Shown one piece after another: positions 1 through 5,030 of a stretch of DNA of 5,103 nt (positions are counted from its first letter, which is position 1; the number at the start of each line of letters is the position of its first letter). Below the pieces are notes generated by a model. The model had not been told where the DNA came from and ran no database searches. It saw only the letters and a program-made list of their open reading frames with translations. Location of the stretch: contig DATCZS010000060.1 in assembly GCA_036525795.1 (NCBI GenBank), forward strand, positions 1 through 5,103, read 5' to 3'. A program made the translations under genes and the position numbers. This stretch comes from DATCZS01 sp036525795. GTDB taxonomy: Bacteria > Actinomycetota > Acidimicrobiia > Spongiisociales > ZC4RG35.

Positions 1-2
1 GT

Positions 3-128
3 GAGAACGTCGAGATCACCCTGGTGACTCAAGCCGTACGCAGCGGCGATGTCGTCGAGTGTTTCCTGGAGAAGTCGCGACGCCCGGAGGAGCCGGGACA
101 CCACCGCGAGAGCGGAGGTGTCGAGAGG
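3..128 (-). CDS. MarR-family transcriptional regulator, N-terminal fragment
   Basis: Reading the minus strand from about 128 down to 3 gives an open frame that begins PLDTSALAVVSRLLRASRLL and ends YGLSHQGDLDVL. This is the usual opening of an actinobacterial MarR regulator: a dimerisation helix rich in Leu and Arg, then the 'GLS..(E/D)(F/L)DVL' segment that leads into the winged helix. MarR proteins are small dimeric DNA-binding repressors, often ligand-responsive. Only about 42 residues are visible, because the rest lies beyond the left edge. No start codon precedes the recognisable part: the frame runs straight into sequence antisense to sufB, so the true first few codons appear to be missing at a breakpoint near 122-130. 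Family assignment rests on sequence style alone. The wing and the recognition helix are not in the window. Confidence 0.6.
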
Positions 129-610
129 GCGCCCACGGTGAGGTGCTCTCGATCGCCTTTGCCGGCGAAGGCCAGCATCAGGACGCCGGCGCCAAGATGG
201 TGCACGTCGCCCCGAACACGACCTCCCTGATCACCTCCAAGTCGATCAGCAAAGACGGTGGCCGTGCCGGATACCGGGGACTGGTGCGGATCGAACCCGG
301 CGCCGAGGGCTCGAAGGCCTTCGTCCGGTGCGACGCGCTGATCCTCGACGGACACTCTCGCTCTGACACCTACCCCACCATGGAGATCGAGGAGTCCAAC
401 TCGCAGATCGGGCACGAGGCCACTGTCTCGAAGGTGGGAGACAACCAGCTGTTCTACATGATGAGCCGCGGACTGACCGAGGAACAGGCCACGTCGCTGA
501 TCGTTGCCGGCTTCATCGAGCCGATCGTCAAGGAACTGCCGATGGAATACGCCGTCGAGATGAACCGACTCATCGAGATCAACATGGCCAAGGCCGGCGC
601 CGTCGGGTAG
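128..610 (+). CDS. sufB: Fe-S cluster assembly scaffold SufB, C-terminal part (5'-truncated)
   Basis: SufB is the scaffold subunit of the cytoplasmic SufBCD complex, on which iron-sulfur clusters are built. From 128 the frame matches the SufB C-terminal core: AHGEVLSIAFAGEGQHQDAG, then KMVHVAPNTTS, SKSISKDGGRAGYRGLV, GSKAFVRCDALILD, SRSDTYPTMEI, the GHEATVSKV segment carrying the conserved His-Glu, and LFYMMSRGLTEEQA followed by IEPIVKELPMEYAVEMNRLI. It stops naturally with GAVG and TAG. Family members are about 470 residues, so the first two thirds are absent. An in-frame ATG exists at 59, but residues from 59 to 127 look nothing like SufB, and that stretch is antisense to the MarR fragment, so I do not accept it as the native start. 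No sufC, sufD, sufS or sufU lies downstream; the next gene is convergent. It is probably a non-functional remnant or a piece of a chimera. Confidence 0.9.
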   Translation, partial: GAHGEVLSIAFAGEGQHQDAGAKMVHVAPNTTSLITSKSISKDGGRAGYRGLVRIEPGAEGSKAFVRCDALILDGHSRSDTYPTMEIEESNSQIGHEATVSKVGDNQLFYMMSRGLTEEQATSLIVAGFIEPIVKELPMEYAVEMNRLIEINMAKAGAVG

Positions 611-619
611 CGCTCATCG

Positions 620-644
620 CAGGCCGATCATGTTGGCCGGCCTG
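620..644. repeat. Inverted repeat between convergent genes
   Basis: CAGGCCG (620-626) and CGGCCTG (638-644) are perfect 7-base arms around an 11-base loop, in the 60-base gap between the convergent sufB fragment and the helix-turn-helix gene. No T-tract follows on either strand, so it is at best a weak terminator. In DNA this GC-rich it could be chance. Confidence 0.3.
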
Positions 645-670
645 CCGAGGACCGACAGGGCATCCCCGGA

Positions 671-1048
671 TCAGGACAGCAGCTGGCGGGCCAGGGTGAG
701 GTGGGCCAGACCCTCGACTCGTTGAATGAAACCCGGGCTGCGACGAAACCGACGACCGATCTGCTCGTGCGTCTCGCCGCGGTCACGCAATGCCAGGACG
801 CGAGCCTCCATCGGCCGCGGCGAACGGCGAACGGCCGGACCCGAGCGCGGGACTCTGGTCCACTCCACGATCCGGCCGACGTGCTCCGGGCTGCGCCGGA
901 TGCGCTCGGCGATCTCTTCCAAGGCGAGGCCCTCGCTGCGCATGGCAAGGATCCGCCGCTCGATCGGTCTGAGGTGGGTGTTCATATCCGTCACCGCCTT
1001 CTCTCTCTCCTCTGACCGTACTCTCCCCAAACAGGTCGTGTCGCTCAC
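671..1048 (-). CDS. Small protein with two helix-turn-helix repeats
   Basis: This is a 125-residue basic protein made of two homologous units. Unit 1 spans about residues 26-68 (LRPIERRILAMRSEGLALEE, then IAERIRRSPEHVGRI). Unit 2 spans about 78-121 (RPMEARVLALRDRGETHEQI, then GRRFRRSPGFIQRV). The spacing is 51 residues. Each unit has a leading helix, a glycine turn and an 'I(A/G).R.RRSP..(V/I).R(I/V)' recognition-like helix, as in sigma-70 region 4 and LuxR-type DNA-binding domains. It is probably a cytoplasmic DNA-binding regulator; targets are unknown. The start is ambiguous. GTG at 1048 has GAGGTG four bases upstream (1053-1058). GTG at 994 and ATG at 985 are alternatives, and the conserved region begins only at the ATG. 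The gene is convergent with the sufB fragment. No partner gene suggests its role. Confidence 0.7.
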   Translation of the reverse strand: MSDTTCLGRVRSEEREKAVTDMNTHLRPIERRILAMRSEGLALEEIAERIRRSPEHVGRIVEWTRVPRSGPAVRRSPRPMEARVLALRDRGETHEQIGRRFRRSPGFIQRVEGLAHLTLARQLLS

Positions 1049-1272
1049 CGATCACCTCGAGGCGATCGAACATCAGGCCCCCGGACCCCTCGTGGGCTCA
1101 TGGGCCGATGAAGACGCACTCCCCGGGGCGCTCCTCTCCAGACTCGATAAAGACGAACGGGTGGGGGTGCCAACTCACGTCCGCTTCACGGCAGAGTCGG
1201 TTTCGGTGGCGGGGGCGATGCCCGACGCCCGAAGCGTTGGGATCACCGAATCCAGGTCTCCGTTGGCAGCGG
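1049..1272. other. No recognisable gene; one weak minus-strand open frame
   Basis: I recognise no gene here. The best candidate frame is on minus, ending in TGA at 1098-1100. Its last 26 codons (from GTG at 1178, reading WHPHPFVFIESGEERP) have mostly G/C third positions, as in the real genes nearby. The frame stays open upstream to 1490, but that part has poor composition and crosses the terminator hairpin. It could be a short gene, a decayed C-terminus or chance. No ribosome binding site is obvious at the GTG. Confidence 0.3.
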
Positions 1273-1398
1273 ATGGTCACAATGGTGACCCGGCGGCGAG
1301 ACATGCCGACTCGGGTCGTCGCGGCCTCCAGTGTCGTCACTCTCGGCACTGTGGCGCTGGGGGCCTGGGCATGGGTCTGGCAAGTGCTCCCAGTGTGA
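1273..1398 (+). CDS. Possible small single-span membrane protein
   Basis: A 41-codon frame begins with a basic stretch (MVTMVTRRRDMPTRVV) and continues into a hydrophobic segment rich in Ala, Val, Leu and Trp (SSVVTLGTVALGAWAWVWQV), then stops. That is the layout of a one-helix inner-membrane peptide with a positive N-terminus inside. A strong hairpin terminator begins 31 bases after the stop, which fits a short transcription unit. Against it, no good ribosome binding site precedes either ATG (1273 or 1303), and I know of no family it matches. A hydrophobic frame of this size can arise by chance. Confidence 0.3.
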   Translation: MVTMVTRRRDMPTRVVAASSVVTLGTVALGAWAWVWQVLPV

Positions 1399-1428
1399 CA
1401 GCGGCGCACGAGCATCAGACGAATCCCG

Positions 1429-1456
1429 AAAGCCCCTGCCGCACGGCAGGGGCTTT
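1429..1456. terminator. Perfect hairpin, probably a bidirectional terminator
   Basis: AAAGCCCCTGCC (1429-1440), loop GCAC, then GGCAGGGGCTTT (1445-1456): a perfect 12-base-pair GC-rich stem with a four-base loop, flanked by A3 and T3. It can act as a rho-independent terminator on both strands, although the T-run is short. It sits between two weak small ORFs that converge on it. Confidence 0.75.
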
Positions 1457-1653
1457 CACATGTCGAGCCCTTGCCCATCGACGGGCACACGACGCACCAA
1501 CGCCGCCAGGCCGGTTGTCCACATCGAGAACGCGCTCATCTCAGCCACAGCCGGCAGAGCGGACACAGCAACGAAGCAGACGACGAGCGGCAAGTGCCGG
1601 GGGGTGGATGGAACGAGGCTCTGAGAAAGGCCGGCTATCAGCTCACGGGTCAT
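1456..1653 (-). CDS. Possible small hydrophobic protein
   Basis: A 65-codon frame starts at ATG 1653, directly after an in-frame TAG, and ends in TGA at 1456-1458, touching the terminator hairpin. The middle (LPLVVCFVAVSALPAVAEMS) could span a membrane; the end is mixed (GLAALVRRVPVDGQGLDM). Roughly three quarters of third positions are G or C, compatible with coding. No clear Shine-Dalgarno sequence and no recognised family. A competing plus-strand frame (TTG at 1471 to TAG at 1674, ending NEALRKAGYQLTGHRLVKKP) covers the same DNA and is about as plausible. At most one is real. Confidence 0.25.
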   Translation of the reverse strand: MTRELIAGLSQSLVPSTPRHLPLVVCFVAVSALPAVAEMSAFSMWTTGLAALVRRVPVDGQGLDM

Positions 1654-1737
1654 CGCCTAGTCAAGAAGCCGTAGAACCGATCGGATCTCGGTCAGGTCAC
1701 GTCATTCCGGGATTCCACTGCCCTTGCGATGAGCGGG

Positions 1738-2112
1738 CTACGCCTCGGGGCCGTCGACGTTGACCGTGACCGGTCCCTGCCCCACGCGCACAATGATTCC
1801 AAGCGTGGGATCCGCACCGGCGTTCCCCTCGCGATGGACGACACCCTTCGGGATGAGGGCGAAGTCTCCGGGGGAGATCTCGATCCGCTCCGATCCCCCG
1901 GGACCGAATTCCACGAAGAACCGCCCCTCGACAGCATGAGCGTATGTGTCGTGTCCCGGATGGATATGCCAGCCGGACGTCTGGTACGCCTCGTTCTCCA
2001 CCCGTCCGACCCAGACCGTGTCGTCGGCGAACGCTTCGAAGCGGGTCAACCCCGGCGTCGGCGTCTCCGGGCTACGGAGCTCGTCCTTTCGGACCAGGAT
2101 CGGCTTGTCCAT
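1738..2112 (-). CDS. Single-domain cupin protein
   Basis: This is a 124-residue small beta-barrel protein of the cupin superfamily. Motif 1 is GWHIHPGHDTYAHAVEG (residues 47-63) with metal-ligand candidates His49 and His51; the usual Glu a few positions later is not obvious, Asp55 or His54 standing nearest. Motif 2 is PGDFALIPKGVVHREGN (81-97) with the canonical Pro-x-Gly and His93. Such proteins bind a metal and act as dioxygenases, isomerases or sensors. The substrate cannot be told from one domain without context. I chose ATG 2112 because GGGAG lies five bases upstream and the cupin-like sequence starts just after it. The frame remains open to ATG 2328, adding 72 unrecognised residues. The gene lies 303 bases downstream of the nitroreductase on the same strand, so it is probably a separate unit. 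Confidence 0.85.
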   Translation of the reverse strand: MDKPILVRKDELRSPETPTPGLTRFEAFADDTVWVGRVENEAYQTSGWHIHPGHDTYAHAVEGRFFVEFGPGGSERIEISPGDFALIPKGVVHREGNAGADPTLGIIVRVGQGPVTVNVDGPEA

Positions 2113-2415
2113 CGCTACTCCCAATGGTCGGTACGGCACGCCGTCGGGCCACCCGACGACTGCCGGCGGAGTGTAGCGACGGGCTCCTGATATCGACCCG
2201 GAAGAGTCGGCATCAGGCGCAGGAGTCCACCGCCAGTCCTCGACCCAGACGACCAGCCACGCCAGGGGGGTGCCGGCAAGTATCAGATCCATCTCTCGGC
2301 GGGCGAGTTCCTCCTGTGGATGCATCACAGGTCCATTCGCCTATTCGGAAGCCAGCCTGCGCACTCATGTGTAGGTGCCGCTATGCACCCAGACGGTCAA
2401 CTCGAAGTGAGGACC
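2113..2415. other. Gap between nitroreductase and cupin genes, with an in-frame cupin extension
   Basis: No confident gene. The cupin frame stays open on minus to ATG 2328. The upstream part includes a hydrophobic, Trp-rich stretch (GTPLAWLVVWVEDWRW) with G/C-rich third positions, followed by a stretch with weaker composition. It matches no family I know. An AGGAGGA sits inside it without a start codon at normal distance. An inverted repeat, CCTGTG (2313-2318) and CACAGG (2326-2331), overlaps the ATG at 2328 and could be an operator or chance. Confidence 0.3.
2118..2122 (-). promoter_or_regulatory. Ribosome binding site of the cupin gene
   Basis: GGGAG on the minus strand, five bases before ATG 2112. 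It decides the start in favour of the 124-residue form over the longer in-frame ATG at 2328. Confidence 0.55.
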
Positions 2416-2865
2416 TCAATCTGGGGTGAGGATCACCATGGGGAAATCCGTGCCACGGCTCTCTCGATATGCCGGGTACGACGGATGGAGCAGTTCGTAT
2501 TCTGCCCACAGTTCCCTGCCTCTCTCACCGTCGAAAATCTCCGCGGTCGCCTCGAATCGGTTGCTGCCAACCTCGACGATGACATTCGGATCGTCACGCA
2601 GGTTGAGCAGCCAGGCAGGCTCCCAATGGCCTGCGTTGGAGCTGGCCACCAAGTAAGACCCGTTCCTTGTGTCATAGACGAGTGGAACCGTTCGCTTCTC
2701 CCCGCTCTTGCGGCCCGTGGTAGTGAGGAGAAGTACGGGCACGCCTCGAACGTCGCCACCCATCCGACCGCCAGACCATCGATACATGCTCCTGTGGACT
2801 GCACCACCTGTCTTCTTGAAGAAGAGAATGACCCGACCCTTGACCGACCCTTTGTCCACTGCCAT
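2416..2865 (-). CDS. Ddn-like deazaflavin (F420)-dependent nitroreductase family protein (DUF385)
   Basis: At 149 residues this is essentially the length of Mycobacterium Ddn. Diagnostic segments are the basic, partly hydrophobic N-terminus (VILFFKKTGGAVHR), the LLLTTTGRKSGEKRTVPLVY core (residues 45-64), the YLVASSNAGHWEPAWLLNLR block (71-90) and DDPNVIVEVG (91-100). This split beta-barrel family binds the deazaflavin cofactor F420 through the Gly-Arg-Lys-Ser-Gly region and reduces quinones, nitro compounds or enones; some members sit at the membrane. The substrate here is unknown. The start at ATG 2865 is standard for the family. A TAGGTT box ends six bases before it, which would suit a leaderless transcript. 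The F420-binding family supports an actinobacterial source, since F420 is widespread there. Confidence 0.92.
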   Translation of the reverse strand: MAVDKGSVKGRVILFFKKTGGAVHRSMYRWSGGRMGGDVRGVPVLLLTTTGRKSGEKRTVPLVYDTRNGSYLVASSNAGHWEPAWLLNLRDDPNVIVEVGSNRFEATAEIFDGERGRELWAEYELLHPSYPAYRESRGTDFPMVILTPD

Positions 2866-2871
2866 ACGCCC

Positions 2872-2877
2872 AACCTA
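2872..2877 (-). promoter_or_regulatory. Candidate -10 box of the nitroreductase gene
   Basis: TAGGTT on the minus strand fits the actinobacterial TAnnnT pattern and ends six bases before ATG 2865, so transcription would begin at the start codon (leaderless). No Shine-Dalgarno sequence of quality is present, which agrees. No clear -35 box is seen. Confidence 0.4.
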
Positions 2878-3256
2878 CAGAACGATCCCACGACGAGAAG
2901 GCCGGGCGACCGTGCATTTGTGCCGTTATTTTCTCTTTGGCGGCTCCGGCCAGCGGCCCCTGCATCATCTCGCAGACGGTCTCGGCGACGGATGGTGAAG
3001 GTATTCAGGCCACGGCGCGGGCAGCATGAGTCACAATCTGAACGGTGTTCCCTGTTGGCTGGTGACATGGCGCGCGCCGCAGAGGCTTCTGACTCCGGCC
3101 AGTCCGCTCTGTGCTGGTCCGCTCGGCGCTGGTCCACTCTGCGCTGGTCCACTCTGCGCTGGTGCGCGCGGGCAGTGCCGACCATTCCTGATCGCCCCCG
3201 CCCCTTGGCAAGATCAGGCGCAATGCAGCCCGTATGTCGGGTTGTCTTCTGCCCTC
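2878..3256. other. Intergenic region with a 15-bp minisatellite
   Basis: This is the divergent gap between the minus-strand nitroreductase and the plus-strand cyclase fragment. It holds no gene I can support: several frames are open, but they read as low-complexity Arg, Ser and Pro-rich sequence. It contains the tandem repeat described separately. It also has an inverted repeat, CCTGATC (3187-3193) and GATCAGG (3212-3218), which could be an operator upstream of the cyclase. Confidence 0.4.
3107..3166. repeat. 15-bp tandem repeat, four copies
   Basis: There are four consecutive units: CTCTGTGCTGGTCCG, CTCGGCGCTGGTCCA, CTCTGCGCTGGTCCA and CTCTGCGCTGGTGCG. A more diverged fifth unit seems to precede them at about 3093-3106. 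Neighbouring units differ at one to three positions. The length is a multiple of three, so any frame crossing it reads as a pentapeptide repeat, but no frame here has other support as a gene. Confidence 0.9.
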
Positions 3257-3442
3257 ATGGAATCAACCGGGCAGACCGCACCCGAGTTGGTGGCGCTCAA
3301 CGCTGACATCGTTGGCTACCGCCGGCTTCTTGCCGAGAATCCGGAAGCCACGACGGACGCCATGGAGGAGTATCGACACTGCGCTGGCGAACATATCGCC
3401 TCGCACGGCGGGACCCTCGTCAACTTCGTTGGCGATTCAGTC
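3257..3442 (+). pseudogene. Class III adenylate/guanylate cyclase, N-terminal fragment
   Basis: From ATG 3257 the frame reads PELVALNADIVGYRRLLAEN, then ATTDAMEEYR, then SHGGTLVNFVGDSV. This is the start of a class III nucleotide cyclase homology domain. Asp17 in the NADIVGY strand and Asp60 in the FVGD turn are the two metal-binding aspartates of the family; the enzyme would make cAMP or cGMP from ATP or GTP. After GDSV (about residue 62) the family expects roughly 'MAVF' and another 100 or more residues. Instead the frame becomes unrelated sequence antisense to the thioesterase gene, running on open to 3889. The gene is therefore cut at about 3442. The lysine/aspartate base-recognition and Asn/Arg transition-state residues are lost, so it cannot be active as it stands. 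Confidence 0.75.
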
Positions 3443-4513
3443 GGCGCCGATGGACCTGACGATGTCCTCGGGACGACGACCGGCAATCAGTTGATCCATA
3501 CCGCCCGGCACCACCAACGAGGATCCGGAGGCGATGGCGACGGTCTTGCCCTCGGAGTTGGTGATCTCCGCCTGCGCGACACGTATGGATCGGCCGCTGT
3601 GGACGATCTGACCGGTGATGTCGAGCAGACTCCCGTCAAGCCACACCGGGCGCAGGAACCGAACCTGCAGGTCGAGAGTCGGGGCCACAGCGCCCGCATC
3701 GAGAGTCGACCAGACCGCTCCGGTGATCGCCGAGTCACAGGCCCAAGCCAACACACCGCCGTACATCGCCGGTGCACCCACACTGAACCACGGGCTGGCC
3801 GGAAGCGTGGCCGTGACCGTCCCCACCTTGGCGTGGATGAACGTCAGTCCGGTGAGGGCCTGCACCGGACCCCACATGTCTGGACCTGACAGGCTGCGTT
3901 GCACGTCAACCCGACGTCCCTCCCAGATCGCCGGATCGTGGCTCAGAGAGTCGGGTACCGGTCTCAGATACGGGTCCGGGGGATCATCGATCGTGGGACC
4001 GGCCTCCGTCAGCTCGGCGTCCGGGTCGAAGGGCACATCCTGGATCACGCAACGGGTGGTCGCATGCGCCATCGTTCGACCCTTGCTGTCCTCGATGGTG
4101 GCCTCACTCACCCCCACCTGGCGACCCAGATACACCGACCGACCGCGGCCGACCAGCTGACCGCTGTCTCGGGTCGTGGGACGCAGATAGTTGATCGAGA
4201 GCTCGCTGGTGGAGACGACCTTCCCCGGTGGCAGCCCCGAGTAGAGGGCGCTGGCGATCGGGGCGTCGGCGACGAGCGCAAAGGAACCACCCCAGATGAT
4301 CCCCACCCCATCTTCCAGCCAGGGTGTCACCGGCAGGGCGAACGTCGCCGTTCCCAACCCGACCTCGGTAGGGGTCAGCCCCATGAGATGGTGCATCGGT
4401 GGCTTCGGACCGGCGCCACGGACTGCGCGCCGCATCGCCTCCAGGCCCGGCAACTTCAGCGCCGTCGTGTCGCCGATGGTGCCTCGTACCGGTTCACTGA
4501 CGATCGGCTCCAT
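3437..4513 (-). CDS. Double-hotdog acyl-CoA thioesterase
   Basis: The protein has 358 residues with two tandem hotdog domains of the PaaI/acyl-CoA thioesterase type. The first (about 40-158) has LGTATFALPVTPWLEDGVG, WGGSFALVADAPIASAL and LSINYLRPT. The second (about 218-335) repeats the pattern with VGTVTATLPASPWFSVGAP, YGGVLAWACDSAITGAV and LQVRFLRPV. Such enzymes hydrolyse acyl-CoA thioesters in the cytoplasm; chain length is unknown. ATG 4513 is chosen because the -10-like box TATCCT ends six bases upstream, and the longer frame (to 4660) overlaps the DUF2237 gene and reads as non-coding. The last residues (about 337-358) have no domain match. The TGA at 3437-3439 lies in sequence that reads as cyclase on the other strand, so the native C-terminus may have been lost at the junction. 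Confidence 0.85.
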   Translation of the reverse strand: MEPIVSEPVRGTIGDTTALKLPGLEAMRRAVRGAGPKPPMHHLMGLTPTEVGLGTATFALPVTPWLEDGVGIIWGGSFALVADAPIASALYSGLPPGKVVSTSELSINYLRPTTRDSGQLVGRGRSVYLGRQVGVSEATIEDSKGRTMAHATTRCVIQDVPFDPDAELTEAGPTIDDPPDPYLRPVPDSLSHDPAIWEGRRVDVQRSLSGPDMWGPVQALTGLTFIHAKVGTVTATLPASPWFSVGAPAMYGGVLAWACDSAITGAVWSTLDAGAVAPTLDLQVRFLRPVWLDGSLLDITGQIVHSGRSIRVAQAEITNSEGKTVAIASGSSLVVPGGMDQLIAGRRPEDIVRSIGAD

Positions 4514-4519
4514 CCCGGC

Positions 4520-4525
4520 AGGATA
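4520..4525 (-). promoter_or_regulatory. Candidate -10 box of the thioesterase gene
   Basis: TATCCT on the minus strand ends six bases before ATG 4513, the same geometry as the box in front of the nitroreductase gene. A leaderless transcript would explain the lack of a ribosome binding site. No convincing -35 element is seen 16-19 bases upstream. Confidence 0.4.
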
Positions 4526-4616
4526 CCTGCAGACTCTCCGCGGCCCGGATGGCCGATCGTGACAGGGTCGATCAGCATCCTCGGCCGCGAGGTCCCATCG
4601 CTCTTCGCCTGTCCCC

Positions 4617-5030
4617 TCAGTCCCCCAGCATCCCGGGATCGGCCGGGACGTCGACCGCATACTCCTGCAGGATTTCGAGGGGCACGATCTCCAACACCGA
4701 CTCGTTGGTCGAGTTCAACACCACGGGTGCGGCGGCACCGTCGCGGTGAGCCTTCAGCCAATTGGGAGCCGTCACACACCAACGGTCACCCGGCACCAAG
4801 CCGGGGAACCGGTATTGCGGCACAGGAGTGGAGAGGTCGTTGCCGATCCGGCGCTGGTGGTCGAGGAACTCGCGGGTGACGACCGCACAGATCGTGTGGC
4901 TGCCGATGTCATCTGGCCCGGTGTGGCACGAGCCGTCGCGAAAGAACCCGGTCAGGGGGTCGAGGCTGCACCCTTCCAGTTCACCGCCCAGCACGTTCCG
5001 TTCCACCTGTTCCAGTATCGCACTGCGCAT
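4617..5030 (-). CDS. DUF2237 family protein
   Basis: This 137-residue protein carries the full signature of the DUF2237 (COG3651) family: ERNVLGGELEGCSLDPLTGF, FRDGSCHTGPDDIGSHTICA, REFLDHQRRIGNDLSTPVP, YRFPGLVPGDRWCVTAPNW and a C-terminal PPVVL-like segment (APVVLNSTNESVLEIVPLE). The function is not established. The conserved Cys residues (21, 35, 48, 85) and His36 and His45 might bind metal, which is inference. ATG 5030 lacks a clear ribosome binding site; GTG at 5006, coding the Val before Glu-Arg-Asn-Val, is a close alternative. The thioesterase starts 103 bases downstream on the same strand but seems to have its own promoter. Confidence 0.92.
   Translation of the reverse strand: MRSAILEQVERNVLGGELEGCSLDPLTGFFRDGSCHTGPDDIGSHTICAVVTREFLDHQRRIGNDLSTPVPQYRFPGLVPGDRWCVTAPNWLKAHRDGAAAPVVLNSTNESVLEIVPLEILQEYAVDVPADPGMLGD

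Noticed and set aside
59..127. ATG at 59 as the SufB start, giving a 183-residue protein
   Set aside because: The first ~23 residues resemble no SufB sequence, and the DNA reads as a MarR N-terminus on the other strand.
2672..2968. Minus-strand ORF beginning MMQGPLAGAAKEKITAQMHG
   Set aside because: The opening looks helical, but most of the frame is a shadow of the well-supported nitroreductase gene in another frame.
3005..3223. Minus-strand ORF with SAEWT repeats
   Set aside because: It is again a reading of the tandem repeat; the remaining sequence has no family resemblance and no ribosome binding site.
3205..3238. TTGGCA with TATGTC as a promoter for the cyclase
   Set aside because: The spacer is 22 bases, too long for a standard sigma-70-type promoter.
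3026..3256. Extended N-terminus for the cyclase, including LCAGP pentapeptide repeats
   Set aside because: The pentapeptides are only the translation of the 15-bp tandem repeat, and the family domain begins within a few residues of ATG 3257.
3443..3889. Continuation of the cyclase frame to 3889
   Set aside because: After FVGDSV the translation loses all cyclase character and is the exact antisense of the thioesterase second hotdog domain.
4514..4660. 49-residue N-terminal extension of the thioesterase
   Set aside because: It overlaps the end of the DUF2237 gene, has non-coding-like composition, and would contain the candidate -10 box.
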